This document shows positions 35,728-44,775 of a stretch of DNA of 64,000 nt, piece by piece. The notes beneath the pieces are model-generated. The model was not told the origin of the DNA. It worked only from the letters and a program-made list of their open reading frames with translations, and did not search any database. Numbering within the stretch: position 1 is the first letter of the stretch; each line of letters opens with the position of its first letter. The position numbers and the translations under genes were made by a program. Source of the DNA: Gammaproteobacteria bacterium (lineage in GTDB: Bacteria > Pseudomonadota > Gammaproteobacteria > JAJFKG01); assembly GCA_021773335.1 (NCBI GenBank), contig JAJFKG010000051.1:62001-126000 (forward strand), read 5' to 3'.

Positions 35728-36480
35728 GTGATTTTAAAGATAATAGAATATTTTATCGTGGCGCCAGGTTGTTTTGTTACTTTATTATTGTTAGCGATTT
35801 TGTTCTGGCGCTCAAGCAAGCTGGCTGGCATTATCGTCACACTCACTATGCTCAGCTTATATTTTTTGAGTACACCGTTTGGAGCACGTTACGTTTCTAT
35901 GCCGTTACAAGAATATGCGCCTTTAGTAATGAGTCAACTGGGTCAGTATAATAATGTGGGAGCAATCGTTGTGCTCGGTGGCGGACGTAAAGCCAACGCG
36001 CCCGATTACGGTGGTGATACCGTTTCTTTAAAAACGTTGGCACGGTTGCGTTATGCTGCGCGCTTATATCGTGTGACAGGTTTGCCGATATTAGTGTCAG
36101 GCGGTTCAGTCTTTGGTGATGTCGAGCCAGAATCTGAGTTGATGGCAAATACATTGCAAAAAGATTTCAATGTGCCTGTACAATGGCAAGAATCGCGTAG
36201 TCGTAATACCAAAGAAAATGCCGATTATACAGCAGCTTTATTACAGAAGCAGGGAATTAAGCGCGTTTTTCTCGTTGATCAAGCCGTGCATATGCCACGC
36301 TCTGTTGTTGCTTTTCGAAAAGCAGGCGTTGATGTAATACCAGCGCCCACAGATTTTGTTACCTTGCCAAAAGCGCATGCTGCGACGGTGGAGTGGCTGC
36401 CCTCTGGACATGCTTTGTGGGAGAGTAGTATGGCTGTTCACGAATATGTGGGGCAGCTATGGTATGCGCTTCGGTATTAA
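35728..36480 (+). CDS. YdcF/ElyC (DUF218) family membrane protein
   Basis: A 250-residue protein with two N-terminal membrane spans (residues 8-50) and a periplasmic DUF218 domain. The conserved parts are AIVVLGGGRKANAPDYGG, RLRYAARLYR, ILVSGGSVFGD, ESRSRNTKENADY and FLVDQAVHMPRSV. E. coli ElyC has this architecture and supports peptidoglycan or undecaprenyl-phosphate balance. The GTG start has AAGGAG in front. A UUCG hairpin terminator follows the stop. Confidence 0.88.
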   Translation: MILKIIEYFIVAPGCFVTLLLLAILFWRSSKLAGIIVTLTMLSLYFLSTPFGARYVSMPLQEYAPLVMSQLGQYNNVGAIVVLGGGRKANAPDYGGDTVSLKTLARLRYAARLYRVTGLPILVSGGSVFGDVEPESELMANTLQKDFNVPVQWQESRSRNTKENADYTAALLQKQGIKRVFLVDQAVHMPRSVVAFRKAGVDVIPAPTDFVTLPKAHAATVEWLPSGHALWESSMAVHEYVGQLWYALRY

Positions 36481-36486
36481 CAAAGC

Positions 36487-36503
36487 AAAGCTTCGGCTTT
36501 TTT
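36487..36503 (+). terminator. UUCG-loop hairpin terminator after the ElyC-like gene
   Basis: AAAGC (36487-36491), loop TTCG, GCTTT (36496-36500) and further Ts; the stable C(UUCG)G tetraloop makes this a likely rho-independent terminator although the stem is short. Confidence 0.6.
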
Positions 36504-36647
36504 GCGTGAGCTTTGTTGCCGGCTAAGTTTAACTCAGTCATTTAGAATATCTAAACTCCTTCGTTAAACTTAACCGGCGCCGCGCTCACACACAAAATCC
36601 TCGCTTTGTGGTCTGTCAACTTTGCGTGAGCTTTGTTGCCGGCTAAG
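36501..36647. repeat. Intergenic repeat element with 27-bp direct repeats
   Basis: An exact 27-base sequence occurs at 36501-36527 and again at 36621-36647, exactly 120 bases apart (it begins TTTGCGTGAGC and ends GCCGGCTAAG). Between them, the tail of the first copy (GCCGGCTAAGTTTAAC) pairs with a near-perfect reverse complement ending ACCGGCGCC. It is non-coding and lies between convergent genes (ElyC-like and lnt). It looks like a composite palindromic repeat rather than a gene. Confidence 0.75.
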
Positions 36648-36655
36648 AAGGTAGG

Positions 36656-38203
36656 TTATTCGTCCCGTTTTTTAACACATCGTTGTATTGCATACGCTAA
36701 AATAACCAACAAGAAACAGGCAACGATGAGTGGTGTAATGCCGATTACGACCCATGGGGTTGAGCCTTGCATTGCATAGTAGCTGCCAGTGAGTACGCCA
36801 GCTTGGTATTTGGGTAGAGCTTGCGTGATTTCACCCAATGGGTCGACGATCGCGGTGATGCCATTGTTGGTTGCTGATAATAAATAGCGTCCTGTTTCTA
36901 AGGCACGCATTTGTGCCATTTCTAATTGTTGCGCTGATGCAATTGAACGTCCAAACCAACTGTCATCAGAGATGGCAATCAATAAATTTGCGGCTGGTAG
37001 TAAACTTCTTACTTCGGAAGGGTAAGCTACTTCGTAGCAAATCAACATCGCGACTTTATAACCGTTGGCATGGATAAGCGCTTGTTGCCAAGGTCCTTCA
37101 CTGAACTCCGACATGGGGATATCAAAAAAACCGATTAAACCACGGAAGATTTTTTCGAATGGCACATATTCGCCAAACGGCACGAGGTGGCGCTTGTAAT
37201 AGGTGCCTTGGGCATTACCTAAGGCGATTGCCGCATTGAAATATTGTTGCTGATCTTGAACATTACCATTGTGCATGCTGATATGATCAACGGCAATAGG
37301 CAAACCCAAAATCAAAGCAGTGTTATGTTGTTTAGCACTTTGTGAGACCTTCGCTAAAAAAGGTTGTGCATCACGCTTGAGTAGGGGAACGGCGGCTTCT
37401 GGCCACACCACAAGATTACTTTGCCAATGAGCTTGCGTCAGCTGCCAATACTTTTTGAGTGTATTGGGGATTTCTTTGGGGTCCCATTTGATTTCTTGCG
37501 CAATATTACCCTGTATTAGCGATACTTGGAGCTTTTCTCCCGTTTTCTGTGTCCACAGTACGGGGGTCATGGCAAAGCAAGCGAACCAGATAAACAAGAA
37601 AATCCCCATGGTAAATAAGCGCCAACGATAGTTTTCTAAAATAAAGACGACACATAAGGCGGCGCTCAAGGCAACGAAGAAGGAAATGCCATAGACACTG
37701 AATAAAGGAGCGATACTGCGTAAAGGTGAGTATAACTGTGTGGTGCCAAGCAGAAGCCAGGGGAAGCCGGTAAATAGCCAACTGCGTAATAACTCGAATA
37801 ATACCCAGAGGGCAGGAAAGGCGAGCAGTAGTGTGCTTTTGCTTTGGCGCGGGAATAAACGTACATAGGTGTAACCGTGCAGTGCAGTGAACGCCGATAA
37901 AATGAATATAAATAAAGTGGTGATCAATAATGCCAGCGGCACATTCGTGTTGCCATAACGGTGAATACTGATAAATACCCAGGATGCACCGCTGGCAAAG
38001 AGGCCAATGCCATAGAGGGCGCCACGTAAAAGTGCGCGCTTGCGGGTGCTATGCATCCAACAGAGTAATAATAGCGCTGCTGATGCCACGGCGAGGATAT
38101 AAACATTGAAAGGGGCGCTGGCAAGCGTCAGCATGATGCCAGCAATCACCGCAGTGATGTCGAGATGTAATTGTTTATTTTTTATTTGCGTCATGATTTT
38201 CAT
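36656..38203 (-). CDS. lnt: Apolipoprotein N-acyltransferase
   Basis: About 515 residues. Lnt adds the third acyl chain to the N-terminal Cys of lipoproteins in the inner membrane. Eight or so N-terminal spans (first near MLTLASAPFNVYIL) precede the periplasmic nitrilase domain with the catalytic triad Glu in VWPEAAVPLL, Lys region in HLVPFGEYVPF and Cys in MLICYEVAYP; a final span closes the protein. The frame is open to 38341 but would overlap the divergent spmA; the ATG at 38203 was preferred (38194 is also possible). Confidence 0.94.
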   Translation of the reverse strand: MKIMTQIKNKQLHLDITAVIAGIMLTLASAPFNVYILAVASAALLLLCWMHSTRKRALLRGALYGIGLFASGASWVFISIHRYGNTNVPLALLITTLFIFILSAFTALHGYTYVRLFPRQSKSTLLLAFPALWVLFELLRSWLFTGFPWLLLGTTQLYSPLRSIAPLFSVYGISFFVALSAALCVVFILENYRWRLFTMGIFLFIWFACFAMTPVLWTQKTGEKLQVSLIQGNIAQEIKWDPKEIPNTLKKYWQLTQAHWQSNLVVWPEAAVPLLKRDAQPFLAKVSQSAKQHNTALILGLPIAVDHISMHNGNVQDQQQYFNAAIALGNAQGTYYKRHLVPFGEYVPFEKIFRGLIGFFDIPMSEFSEGPWQQALIHANGYKVAMLICYEVAYPSEVRSLLPAANLLIAISDDSWFGRSIASAQQLEMAQMRALETGRYLLSATNNGITAIVDPLGEITQALPKYQAGVLTGSYYAMQGSTPWVVIGITPLIVACFLLVILAYAIQRCVKKRDE

Positions 38204-38309
38204 GTGGCGTAATATAACAGTGATTACCACATTCGTCACACTGAACAATTGGGTAATGTGGGTGCTGGTACTTATTGATTTGGATTTAGCCGTAAGAGGA
38301 ATACCATTT

Positions 38310-38909
38310 ATGTTGAGTTTTATTTGGTTAGCATTGGTCATTTCATCGATAGCTTTTGGGCTTTACGATGGGCATATTACTGATGTGGTCAATTCTGTAG
38401 CAGACTCAGCCAAGTTGAGTGTGCAAGTGGCTATTGGCTTGACTGGCATCATGGCGTTTTGGCTTGGCTTGATGAAAATTGCAGAGGCCGGGGGCTTGGT
38501 CAATGTTCTAGCGCGTCTTTTGCGTCCAGTCTTAGTACGTCTTTTTCCGGAAGTGCCGGCAGATCATCCCGCGATGGGGGCGATAGTGATGAATATTGCC
38601 GCCAATATGTTGGGGCTTGGCAATGCTGCAACACCATTTGGTGTCCGCGCTATGGAACAAATGCAAAGCCTTAATCAATTTCCAAGTGCCGCAAGCAATG
38701 CGATGTGTACCTTTTTAGCGATTAACACTTCGAGCGTGCAGCTTGTGCCAGTGACCGCTATCGCATTTTTAGCGGCAGCTGGGGCGACGCAGCCAACCGC
38801 TATTATTGCAACTTCTTTATTTGCAACAACATGTTCAACCATCGCAGGGATTAGTGCGGTGAAAGTTTTGCAGCGCTGGTCTATCTTTCGCATCCGAGGT
38901 GAGCGATGA
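38310..38909 (+). CDS. spmA: SpmA-like nucleoside-recognition (Gate) membrane protein
   Basis: A 199-residue protein with several spans. Conserved segments are FGLYDGHITDVVNSVADSAK near the N-terminus, IMAFWLGLMKIAEAGG, PADHPAMGAIVMNIAANML and MCTFLAINTSSVQLVP. SpmA and SpmB were named for spore maturation in Bacillus but are widespread in non-sporing bacteria; transport of a small molecule is suspected. The ATG at 38310 with AAGAGGA upstream was chosen; a long upstream extension has no family support. It overlaps spmB by 4 bases. Confidence 0.86.
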   Translation: MLSFIWLALVISSIAFGLYDGHITDVVNSVADSAKLSVQVAIGLTGIMAFWLGLMKIAEAGGLVNVLARLLRPVLVRLFPEVPADHPAMGAIVMNIAANMLGLGNAATPFGVRAMEQMQSLNQFPSAASNAMCTFLAINTSSVQLVPVTAIAFLAAAGATQPTAIIATSLFATTCSTIAGISAVKVLQRWSIFRIRGER

Positions 38910-39454
38910 TTGCAATAGGTAGCAGTGCACAACTACTTTCAAATAGCATTTTACTTGCTATGGTTGCTGGTATCCCCTTGTATGGCGTAATACGCAAGGT
39001 AAACATCTTTGAAAATTTTGTGCTAGGCGCTAAAGATGGACTGTTATTGATGCTGCGAATTTTTCCTTATTTGCTAGCGATGATTGTGGCAATTGGTATG
39101 TTTCGCGCATCTGGCGCGATCGACGTTATGGCGCAATATATTGGGCCTTGGCTGAATAAGTTAGGTTTGCCTACACCCGTTTTGCCGCTCGCTTTGTTGC
39201 GTCCTTTTTCAGGCAGTGCAACCAATGGGATGTTAGCTGAGTTGGCGCATACGTATGGCGGTAATTCTTATATCGCGCATTTGGCTGGGACTATCATGGG
39301 TAGCACAGAGACGACATTTTACGTGGTTGCAGTTTATTTTGGTGCAGTTAGTATCCGCCGTACACGACATGCGATACCCGCGGGTTTATTTGCTGACTTG
39401 GTTGGTGTTGTGGCGGCAGTATGGATTTGTGGTCGGGTCTTTCTGCATAACTAG
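38906..39454 (+). CDS. spmB: SpmB-like nucleoside-recognition (Gate) membrane protein
   Basis: A 182-residue partner of SpmA. Visible signatures are VAGIPLYGVIRKVNIFENFV, RIFPYLLAMIVAIGMFRASG, LRPFSGSATNGML and TIMGSTETTFYVVAVYFGAV. The start ATG lies in the 4-base overlap with spmA, so both proteins are made together. The pair stands on the plus strand inside the otherwise minus-strand lnt-corC-ybeY-ybeZ-miaB series. Confidence 0.87.
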   Translation: MIAIGSSAQLLSNSILLAMVAGIPLYGVIRKVNIFENFVLGAKDGLLLMLRIFPYLLAMIVAIGMFRASGAIDVMAQYIGPWLNKLGLPTPVLPLALLRPFSGSATNGMLAELAHTYGGNSYIAHLAGTIMGSTETTFYVVAVYFGAVSIRRTRHAIPAGLFADLVGVVAAVWICGRVFLHN

Positions 39455-39461
39455 TGGCGCT

Positions 39462-39476
39462 AAAAGCCTCGCTTTT
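39462..39476. terminator. Small hairpin between spmB and corC
   Basis: AAAAGC (39462-39467) and GCTTTT (39471-39476) form a short stem between convergent genes. T-runs are short on both strands, so termination would be modest. Confidence 0.35.
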
Positions 39477-39485
39477 CGAGTTTAA

Positions 39486-40352
39486 CTAAGTGATGTTTTT
39501 TTGGTTGATGGTGACGTGAAGTAAGCGAATACGGCGATTATCGGAATGTAAGACCTTGAATTGGTAGTTGCCAATATTTACCGTCTCGTCACGTTTTGGC
39601 AGGTGGCCGAAGGCTTTTAAGACTATACCACCAATAGTGTCAAATTCTTCTGTGTCCATATCGGTACTGAAGTACTCATTAAAATCTTCGATTGGGGTAA
39701 TCGCTTTAACTGTAAACTGAGCCTCGGACAGTTTCTTAATATTAAGTTCATCGTCGACATCGTATTCGTCTTCTATCTCGCCAACGATTTGCTCAAGAAT
39801 ATCTTCCATAGTAACTAAGCCTGCAACGCCACCATATTCGTCTACTACGATAGCCATGTGATCATGGTTGACACGAAACTCTTTCAGTAACACATCTAAG
39901 CGTTTACTTTCAGGTACGAAGACTGCGCGGCGCAATGATTGCTTAATATTAAATTTCTTTCTATGCCCGTTAAAGCTATATTTGAGCAACTCTTTGGCTA
40001 ATAGAATACCAATGACTTCATCTTTGCTTTCGCCGATAACGGGAAAACGCGAGTGCCCAGATTCAGAAATGAGAGGCAGAAAATCTTCTGGCTGTTGTGT
40101 GGCTTTAACGACGACCATTTGCGAGCGTGGTATCATAATATCACGCACTTGCATTTCGACTATTTGCATAACGCCTTCGATCATGCCGAGTGCATCCGCG
40201 TCGATCAGTTGGCGTTTTGCTGCATCGCGTAATATGCTTACCAACTGTGAACGATCTTGTGGATCACGCATGAAAGCATGGGAAAGTTTTTCTAGCCAAT
40301 TTTGCTGGGAACCATCGGCGGTATTTTTTTCGTCATCCATTGTGGTGCTCAT
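39486..40352 (-). CDS. corC: CorC/HlyC family CBS-domain protein
   Basis: About 288 residues. Two CBS domains (about 65-190) contain VRDIMIPRSQMVVV, SRFPVIGESKDEVIGILLAKEL and DHMAIVVDEYGGVAGLVTMED. The C-terminal CorC_HlyC (transporter-associated) domain contains VKAITPIEDFNEYF. The E. coli YbeX/CorC protein affects Mg/Co export and ribosome maturation. Starts within the overlap with ybeY are possible (40364, 40361); the ATG at 40352, just after the ybeY stop, is the simplest. Confidence 0.93.
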   Translation of the reverse strand: MSTTMDDEKNTADGSQQNWLEKLSHAFMRDPQDRSQLVSILRDAAKRQLIDADALGMIEGVMQIVEMQVRDIMIPRSQMVVVKATQQPEDFLPLISESGHSRFPVIGESKDEVIGILLAKELLKYSFNGHRKKFNIKQSLRRAVFVPESKRLDVLLKEFRVNHDHMAIVVDEYGGVAGLVTMEDILEQIVGEIEDEYDVDDELNIKKLSEAQFTVKAITPIEDFNEYFSTDMDTEEFDTIGGIVLKAFGHLPKRDETVNIGNYQFKVLHSDNRRIRLLHVTINQKNIT

Positions 40353-40353
40353 A

Positions 40354-40821
40354 TCAGTCATCATTAACAATCAAGTATGGGTTTGCAATACCTAAGCCTT
40401 CTAATATCGCAATTTCTAAGCCTTCCATTTGTTCAGCTTCTTCATCGGTAACGTGGTCATAGCCGCGCAAGTGCAAGATACCATGTACAACAATATGTGC
40501 CCAATGTGCGCTGGTAGTTTTGTGCTGAGCTTGCGCTTCTTGGGTGATAATAGGCGCGCAGATAACCAAATCACCGAGTATATTGAGGTCGTCTGCTTGA
40601 GGTAAATCGCCATAGGGGAAAGATAATACATTAGTTGGGCCGGATTTGTCACGAAACTGTTGATTGAGTTGTGCCATTTCATCATTATCAACGATACGAA
40701 TGACCAATTCTGCTGGTGTGGTAGCATCGGTTAGTGCTGTATCAACCCAGCGTTGGAATTCAAAGATTGTGGGGATATCGGGTGCTGATGAGTCATTCAC
40801 AAGATCAATTTTACATTTCAC
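40354..40821 (-). CDS. ybeY: Endoribonuclease YbeY
   Basis: A 155-residue zinc-dependent endoribonuclease for 16S rRNA 3'-end maturation and ribosome quality control. The metal site is the HGILHLRGYDH motif (H-x3-H-x5-H) near residue 113, preceded by NVLSFPYGD. It sits between the PhoH-like gene (9 bases away) and corC. Confidence 0.97.
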   Translation of the reverse strand: MKCKIDLVNDSSAPDIPTIFEFQRWVDTALTDATTPAELVIRIVDNDEMAQLNQQFRDKSGPTNVLSFPYGDLPQADDLNILGDLVICAPIITQEAQAQHKTTSAHWAHIVVHGILHLRGYDHVTDEEAEQMEGLEIAILEGLGIANPYLIVNDD

Positions 40822-40830
40822 TGGTATTGC

Positions 40831-41859
40831 TCACTTAGTGTTATTTTTGTCATTCTTTTCATTTTTATGATAAGCCTCGACAATGGTTTGCACCAATGGA
40901 TGGCGTACTACGTCTTTGGTTTGGAAAAAAGTAAATCCGATATTGTCGATACCCTTTAATACCGCGGCGGCATGACGTAAGCCTGAAATTTGGTGATGTG
41001 GCAAGTCAACCTGCGTGATGTCGCCGGTTACGACGGTGTGTGAGCCAAAGCCGATCCGCGTTAAGAACATCTTCATTTGATCTTTTGTGGTGTTTTGCCC
41101 TTCATCAAGGATAATGAAAGAGTCGTTGAGTGTACGGCCGCGCATATAGGCGAGGGGGGCGATTTCGATAATAGTATGGTCAATGAGTTTAGCCACTTGT
41201 TCAAACCCCATCATTTCATACAGGGCATCGTAGAGGGGGCGTAAGTATGGATTGACCTTTTGTGAAAAGTCACCCGGCAAAAAGCCAAGGCTCTCACCGG
41301 CTTCAACAGCTGGGCGTACTAATATAATGCGCTTCACGAGATCGCGTTCGAGTGCTTGTACAGCACAAGCTACGGCAAGATAGGTCTTACCGGTACCTGC
41401 TGGGCCAATACCAAAGTTGAGATCGAAACGATCAATATTGTTAATATAATGACGTTGATTTACGCTGCGAGTTTTGATTAATAGATTGCGCGTGTGCACC
41501 ACGGTTTCATTGTGTTTTTGGTTGTCGAGCTTTGGCTCATTGGATTTGTCTTTTTCATCATCTGGGGTAGTTGCTTCGTTTTCTTGGACAATTTCATTGA
41601 GAAATAGATGCACCTTTGCGGGGGTTAGGATTTCTTGGTGTGCAGTTTCTGCATAGAGATAATTGAGTAGTTTGCGGGCTTTTTTCGCAGATTTTTTGGG
41701 GCCAATGATCTGAAATTGATGGCCGCGATTGATAATTTCAACGCCGAGATGGTTTTCGACTTGTCGTATATGCTCATTACACTGTCCGCAAAGACTGGCT
41801 AACCGATGATTGTCAACAGGATCAAGAATGACGTTGTAGGATTCAAGTTGTGCGTTCAA
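40831..41859 (-). CDS. ybeZ: PhoH-like ATPase YbeZ
   Basis: A 342-residue P-loop ATPase with an N-terminal KH-like RNA-binding region (residues 1-90) and a PhoH domain. Walker A is in GPAGTGKTYLAVACA, the DE of Walker B in FIILDEGQNTT, and RPAVEAGESLGFLPGD, VVTGDITQVDLP are PhoH signatures. It is thought to work with YbeY in RNA processing. The start is a TTG at 41859; no in-frame ATG lies nearby. Confidence 0.95.
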   Translation of the reverse strand: MNAQLESYNVILDPVDNHRLASLCGQCNEHIRQVENHLGVEIINRGHQFQIIGPKKSAKKARKLLNYLYAETAHQEILTPAKVHLFLNEIVQENEATTPDDEKDKSNEPKLDNQKHNETVVHTRNLLIKTRSVNQRHYINNIDRFDLNFGIGPAGTGKTYLAVACAVQALERDLVKRIILVRPAVEAGESLGFLPGDFSQKVNPYLRPLYDALYEMMGFEQVAKLIDHTIIEIAPLAYMRGRTLNDSFIILDEGQNTTKDQMKMFLTRIGFGSHTVVTGDITQVDLPHHQISGLRHAAAVLKGIDNIGFTFFQTKDVVRHPLVQTIVEAYHKNEKNDKNNTK

Positions 41860-42005
41860 GATAGAGCATTTACCTCAATAAACAAAACCTTATAACGTAA
41901 GTATAGCGCAATCTCAGTTGTGCTAACTACGTAAAAATACACAATAATTATTTAATAATCGTATGGTTTGATTTAACTCGTTGATTATAGCGTAAAAATT
42001 TATGG

Positions 42006-43376
42006 CTAAGCAACTTCTGTAGTCTCTTCAATGAGTTCACCGCGTAAAGAGTTGGGGCGTGCTTCGCTTATACGCACGTCGACAAACTGGCCGAGCAAAT
42101 CTGCACCCCCAGCAAAGTTTACCACGCGATTATTTTCAGTTCGGCCTGACATCTCCGCTTGATCTTTTTTCGCATGGCGGTCGACTAAGATCCGTTGCAC
42201 ACTGCCAACCATGCTATGACTGATAGCCTGGGCATGTTGGTTGATGCGAGTTTGTAATATCGCTAAACGTTGTTTTTTTGTTTCCATACTGACAGTGTCA
42301 TCTAATGATGCAGCAGGGGTGCCTGGACGACGACTATAAATAAAACTATAGGATGTATCGAAACCGATATCGTGGATGAGTTCCATGGTGGCGGCAAAGT
42401 CTTGGTCTGTTTCTCCAGGGAAGCCAACGATGAAGTCAGATGAGATACTAATATCAGGGCGTACTTTGCGTAATTTGCGAATTTTTGATTTGAATTCCAG
42501 AGCAGTGTAGCCACGTTTCATTGCTGCAAGAATGCGGTCCGAACCACTTTGCACAGGCAAGTGTAGGTGATTAGCTAGCTCGGGTACTTCGGCGTAAGCT
42601 TCAATTAAATTGTCAGAAAAAGCTACGGGATGTGAGGTTGTAAAACGAATACGATCAATACCATCAATCGCCGCAATATAATGGATCAATAGGGCAAGAT
42701 CCGCGATTTCTTCGACGCTAGTCGAGCCATCTTGGTTGTTGTTGTACAGCGCACTGCGATAGTCATTAACGTTTTGACCTAACAAAGTAATCTCGCGTAC
42801 ACCTTGTGCAGCGAGTGTTGCCGCTTCGGCTAAAACATCGTCGAAAGGGCGACTAATTTCTTCGCCGCGGGTATAGGGTACAACGCAGTAGCTACAATAC
42901 TTACTACAGCCTTCCATAATTGAGATATAGGCGCGTGGGCCATTGGCACGTGGATCTGGTAGACAATCAAATTTTTCAATTTCAGGGAAACTAATATCGA
43001 CGACAGATTTTTTCTTGGCTTGCACTTGTTGCAGCATTTCAGGTATGCGGTGCAAGGTTTGTGGACCAAATACCATGTCGACATAAGGGGCGCGTTTGAT
43101 GATGGCATCGCCTTCTTGGCTAGCGACACAGCCACCAACCCCAATCACCACGTGTGGATGTTTCTTTTTATGTTCGCGCCAGCGCCCGAGTTCGGAGAAA
43201 ACTTTTTCTTGAGCTTTTTCGCGGATTGAACAGGTATTGAGTAGGATAATATCGGCACGCTCGACAGTATCGGTTACTTCGATATCCTGCGCTGCTTTGA
43301 GTACATCGACCATGCGTGATGAATCGTATTCATTCATTTGACAGCCATGGGTCTTGATATAGAGTTTTTGTGTCAT
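42006..43376 (-). CDS. miaB: tRNA-2-methylthio-N6-dimethylallyladenosine synthase MiaB
   Basis: A 456-residue radical SAM methylthiotransferase that modifies A37 of tRNAs after MiaA. The N-terminal UPF0004 domain starts [16 protein letters not shown] with its three cluster Cys; the radical SAM cluster is CSKYCSYC; the TRAM domain lies at the C-terminus (about 380-445). The start at 43376 is the only sensible one. It heads the miaB-ybeZ-ybeY-corC series. The partner miaA is 16 kb away. Confidence 0.98.
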   Translation of the reverse strand: MTQKLYIKTHGCQMNEYDSSRMVDVLKAAQDIEVTDTVERADIILLNTCSIREKAQEKVFSELGRWREHKKKHPHVVIGVGGCVASQEGDAIIKRAPYVDMVFGPQTLHRIPEMLQQVQAKKKSVVDISFPEIEKFDCLPDPRANGPRAYISIMEGCSKYCSYCVVPYTRGEEISRPFDDVLAEAATLAAQGVREITLLGQNVNDYRSALYNNNQDGSTSVEEIADLALLIHYIAAIDGIDRIRFTTSHPVAFSDNLIEAYAEVPELANHLHLPVQSGSDRILAAMKRGYTALEFKSKIRKLRKVRPDISISSDFIVGFPGETDQDFAATMELIHDIGFDTSYSFIYSRRPGTPAASLDDTVSMETKKQRLAILQTRINQHAQAISHSMVGSVQRILVDRHAKKDQAEMSGRTENNRVVNFAGGADLLGQFVDVRISEARPNSLRGELIEETTEVA

Positions 43377-43411
43377 GATTAATTTTTGAACGCTTTTTGT
43401 TTGGACTGGGA

Positions 43412-43441
43412 ATTATACCCCCCATGACTGCGTGGGGCCAA
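43412..43441 (-). promoter_or_regulatory. Sigma-70 promoter for miaB
   Basis: On the minus strand TTGGCC (43436-43441), an 18-base spacer and a consensus TATAAT (43412-43417) lie about 36 bases ahead of the miaB start. Confidence 0.55.
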
Positions 43442-43548
43442 TCGAAAATACATAGTTTGCCATGCCAGATGGGTGAAAAGTGCATTTTTGCGGGTACAAT
43501 GGGCGGCTTTATTGTGATTACGGAGGGTGCTGAGAGGTGAGAAACATT

Positions 43549-43785
43549 ATGTTAAAACTGGTCATATTTGATTGGGACGGTACTCTTGTTGATTCTATGG
43601 AGAAAATAGTTACTTGCGTCAAGGTCATTGCGCAGCGTCGTAATATCCCAGTGCCTGATAGTCAAACGATCAGCGCCCTAATAGGTTTGCCTGCGTAGAC
43701 AATCGCTATTGCCACTGAGTTACCACTCAAGAAAATCAATGAGTTGCATCGAGATATGCAAGCGAGCGTTAGTATTGAAGAATAA
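43549..43785 (+). pseudogene. Broken HAD phosphatase gene (phosphoglycolate phosphatase-like)
   Basis: The first 49 codons read as a HAD-IA phosphatase N-terminus: nucleophile motif FDWDGTLVDS, then a cap region ending IGLPA. A TAG at 43696-43698 follows; it is one base change from CAG, and the next residues (TIAIATELPL) continue the family pattern to a TAA at 43783-43785. The rest of the enzyme (about 140 residues) is gone, and the next gene on the other strand begins within about 70 bases. A good start signal (GAGAGGTGAG before the ATG) remains. This is a decayed gene, not a sequencing slip at one site. Confidence 0.8.
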
Positions 43786-43854
43786 TGGCATCAGATTTTA
43801 GATACGCGCAGGGGGGAACTTACTGTTTACCGTAGTTGCGCGAGTGCTTATACT

Positions 43855-44574
43855 TTAATCACACTCAAGATTTTCGAGAAATAGACGTAAATGCCCGGCC
43901 ATCTTAAATTGTTTGGCAATTAAGTTGTGTTTCCTACCTAAGATAATTTGCTTTATGTGTTTAGGCATTCGCCGATAATATTTAATGCCACCAATCATTT
44001 CATACAGTACATTGATTAAATCAAAGACATCTTCCTGTATGCGATGTTTGTTAGTTTTGCCAAGGTTGAGTAAATCGATAAGGAAAACTTGGAATTGAAT
44101 GCCTTTGCGTTTTACGAGGATATTATCAACATGTATATCGCCATGGTATTCACCCAAGAAGTGGATCTGTTCGACGCCTTGTACAATTGCATAAAAGAGG
44201 TGTAGTGCCTCAAAGGGTAATAAGCGTTGTTGAGGTTGCTTTTTGATGTACTGTGATAAAACGATGCCATCGACAAATTCTGAAACAAGAAAATCAATCG
44301 GTTGGCGACGAATTTGGATGGTATCTTGGTGGTGGTATTGAATAACGATGGGACAGTTTTTCAATTCAAATAATTTTTTCGCGTAAGTGATATGAGGTGA
44401 CTTGCTGGTATAGCGATGTCGATAAAATAATTTTGCTGCGCGGATAATACCCGTTGCGAGTTCTTCAACTTTATAGACTTCACCCTCCCAGCCTTCGCCG
44501 AGGAACTCCAAAACTCGATAGTGGCGCCCTAAATTACGTCCACAAGGTAATCCAAATTTGGCTAGTCTTGTCAA
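43855..44574 (-). CDS. Eukaryotic-type (Hanks) Ser/Thr protein kinase
   Basis: A 239-residue protein that is just a kinase domain, without membrane span or sensor. The glycine-rich loop is LGEGWEGEVYKV (residues 25-36), the ATP Lys is K48 in AAKLFY, the catalytic loop is HGDIHVDN (H144-N151, Asp146), and the DFG equivalent is DLL at D167. The lobe after the activation segment is short and a clear APE is not seen. All catalytic residues are present, so activity is plausible. Substrate and purpose are unknown. The gene stands alone between a broken HAD gene and an unknown small gene; nothing hints at an operon. Confidence 0.8.
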   Translation of the reverse strand: MTRLAKFGLPCGRNLGRHYRVLEFLGEGWEGEVYKVEELATGIIRAAKLFYRHRYTSKSPHITYAKKLFELKNCPIVIQYHHQDTIQIRRQPIDFLVSEFVDGIVLSQYIKKQPQQRLLPFEALHLFYAIVQGVEQIHFLGEYHGDIHVDNILVKRKGIQFQVFLIDLLNLGKTNKHRIQEDVFDLINVLYEMIGGIKYYRRMPKHIKQIILGRKHNLIAKQFKMAGHLRLFLENLECD

Positions 44575-44775
44575 AACTCAAACTCCCTTTTATTAGTAAA
44601 AGACAGCGCATTGTATATGCTGAATCGCATGCTTTGTAAAGAAAAATTTAACGAGTTGTGTGATTAATGCGTTAAATTAAAAACCTAAATTTTAGGGGTA
44701 TTTTCGTTTGCTTTGGATCCGTACTATCCCCATTCCTCATGACTAAGGGTTTAATAAATTTAAGGAGAGAGTATT

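Noticed and set aside
36481..36655. A CRISPR array at the 27-bp direct repeats
   Set aside because: There are only two copies 120 bases apart with a palindrome between them and no cas genes nearby.
38106..38309. 68-codon N-terminal extension of SpmA
   Set aside because: It overlaps the divergent lnt start and does not match the family; the ATG at 38310 has a ribosome site.
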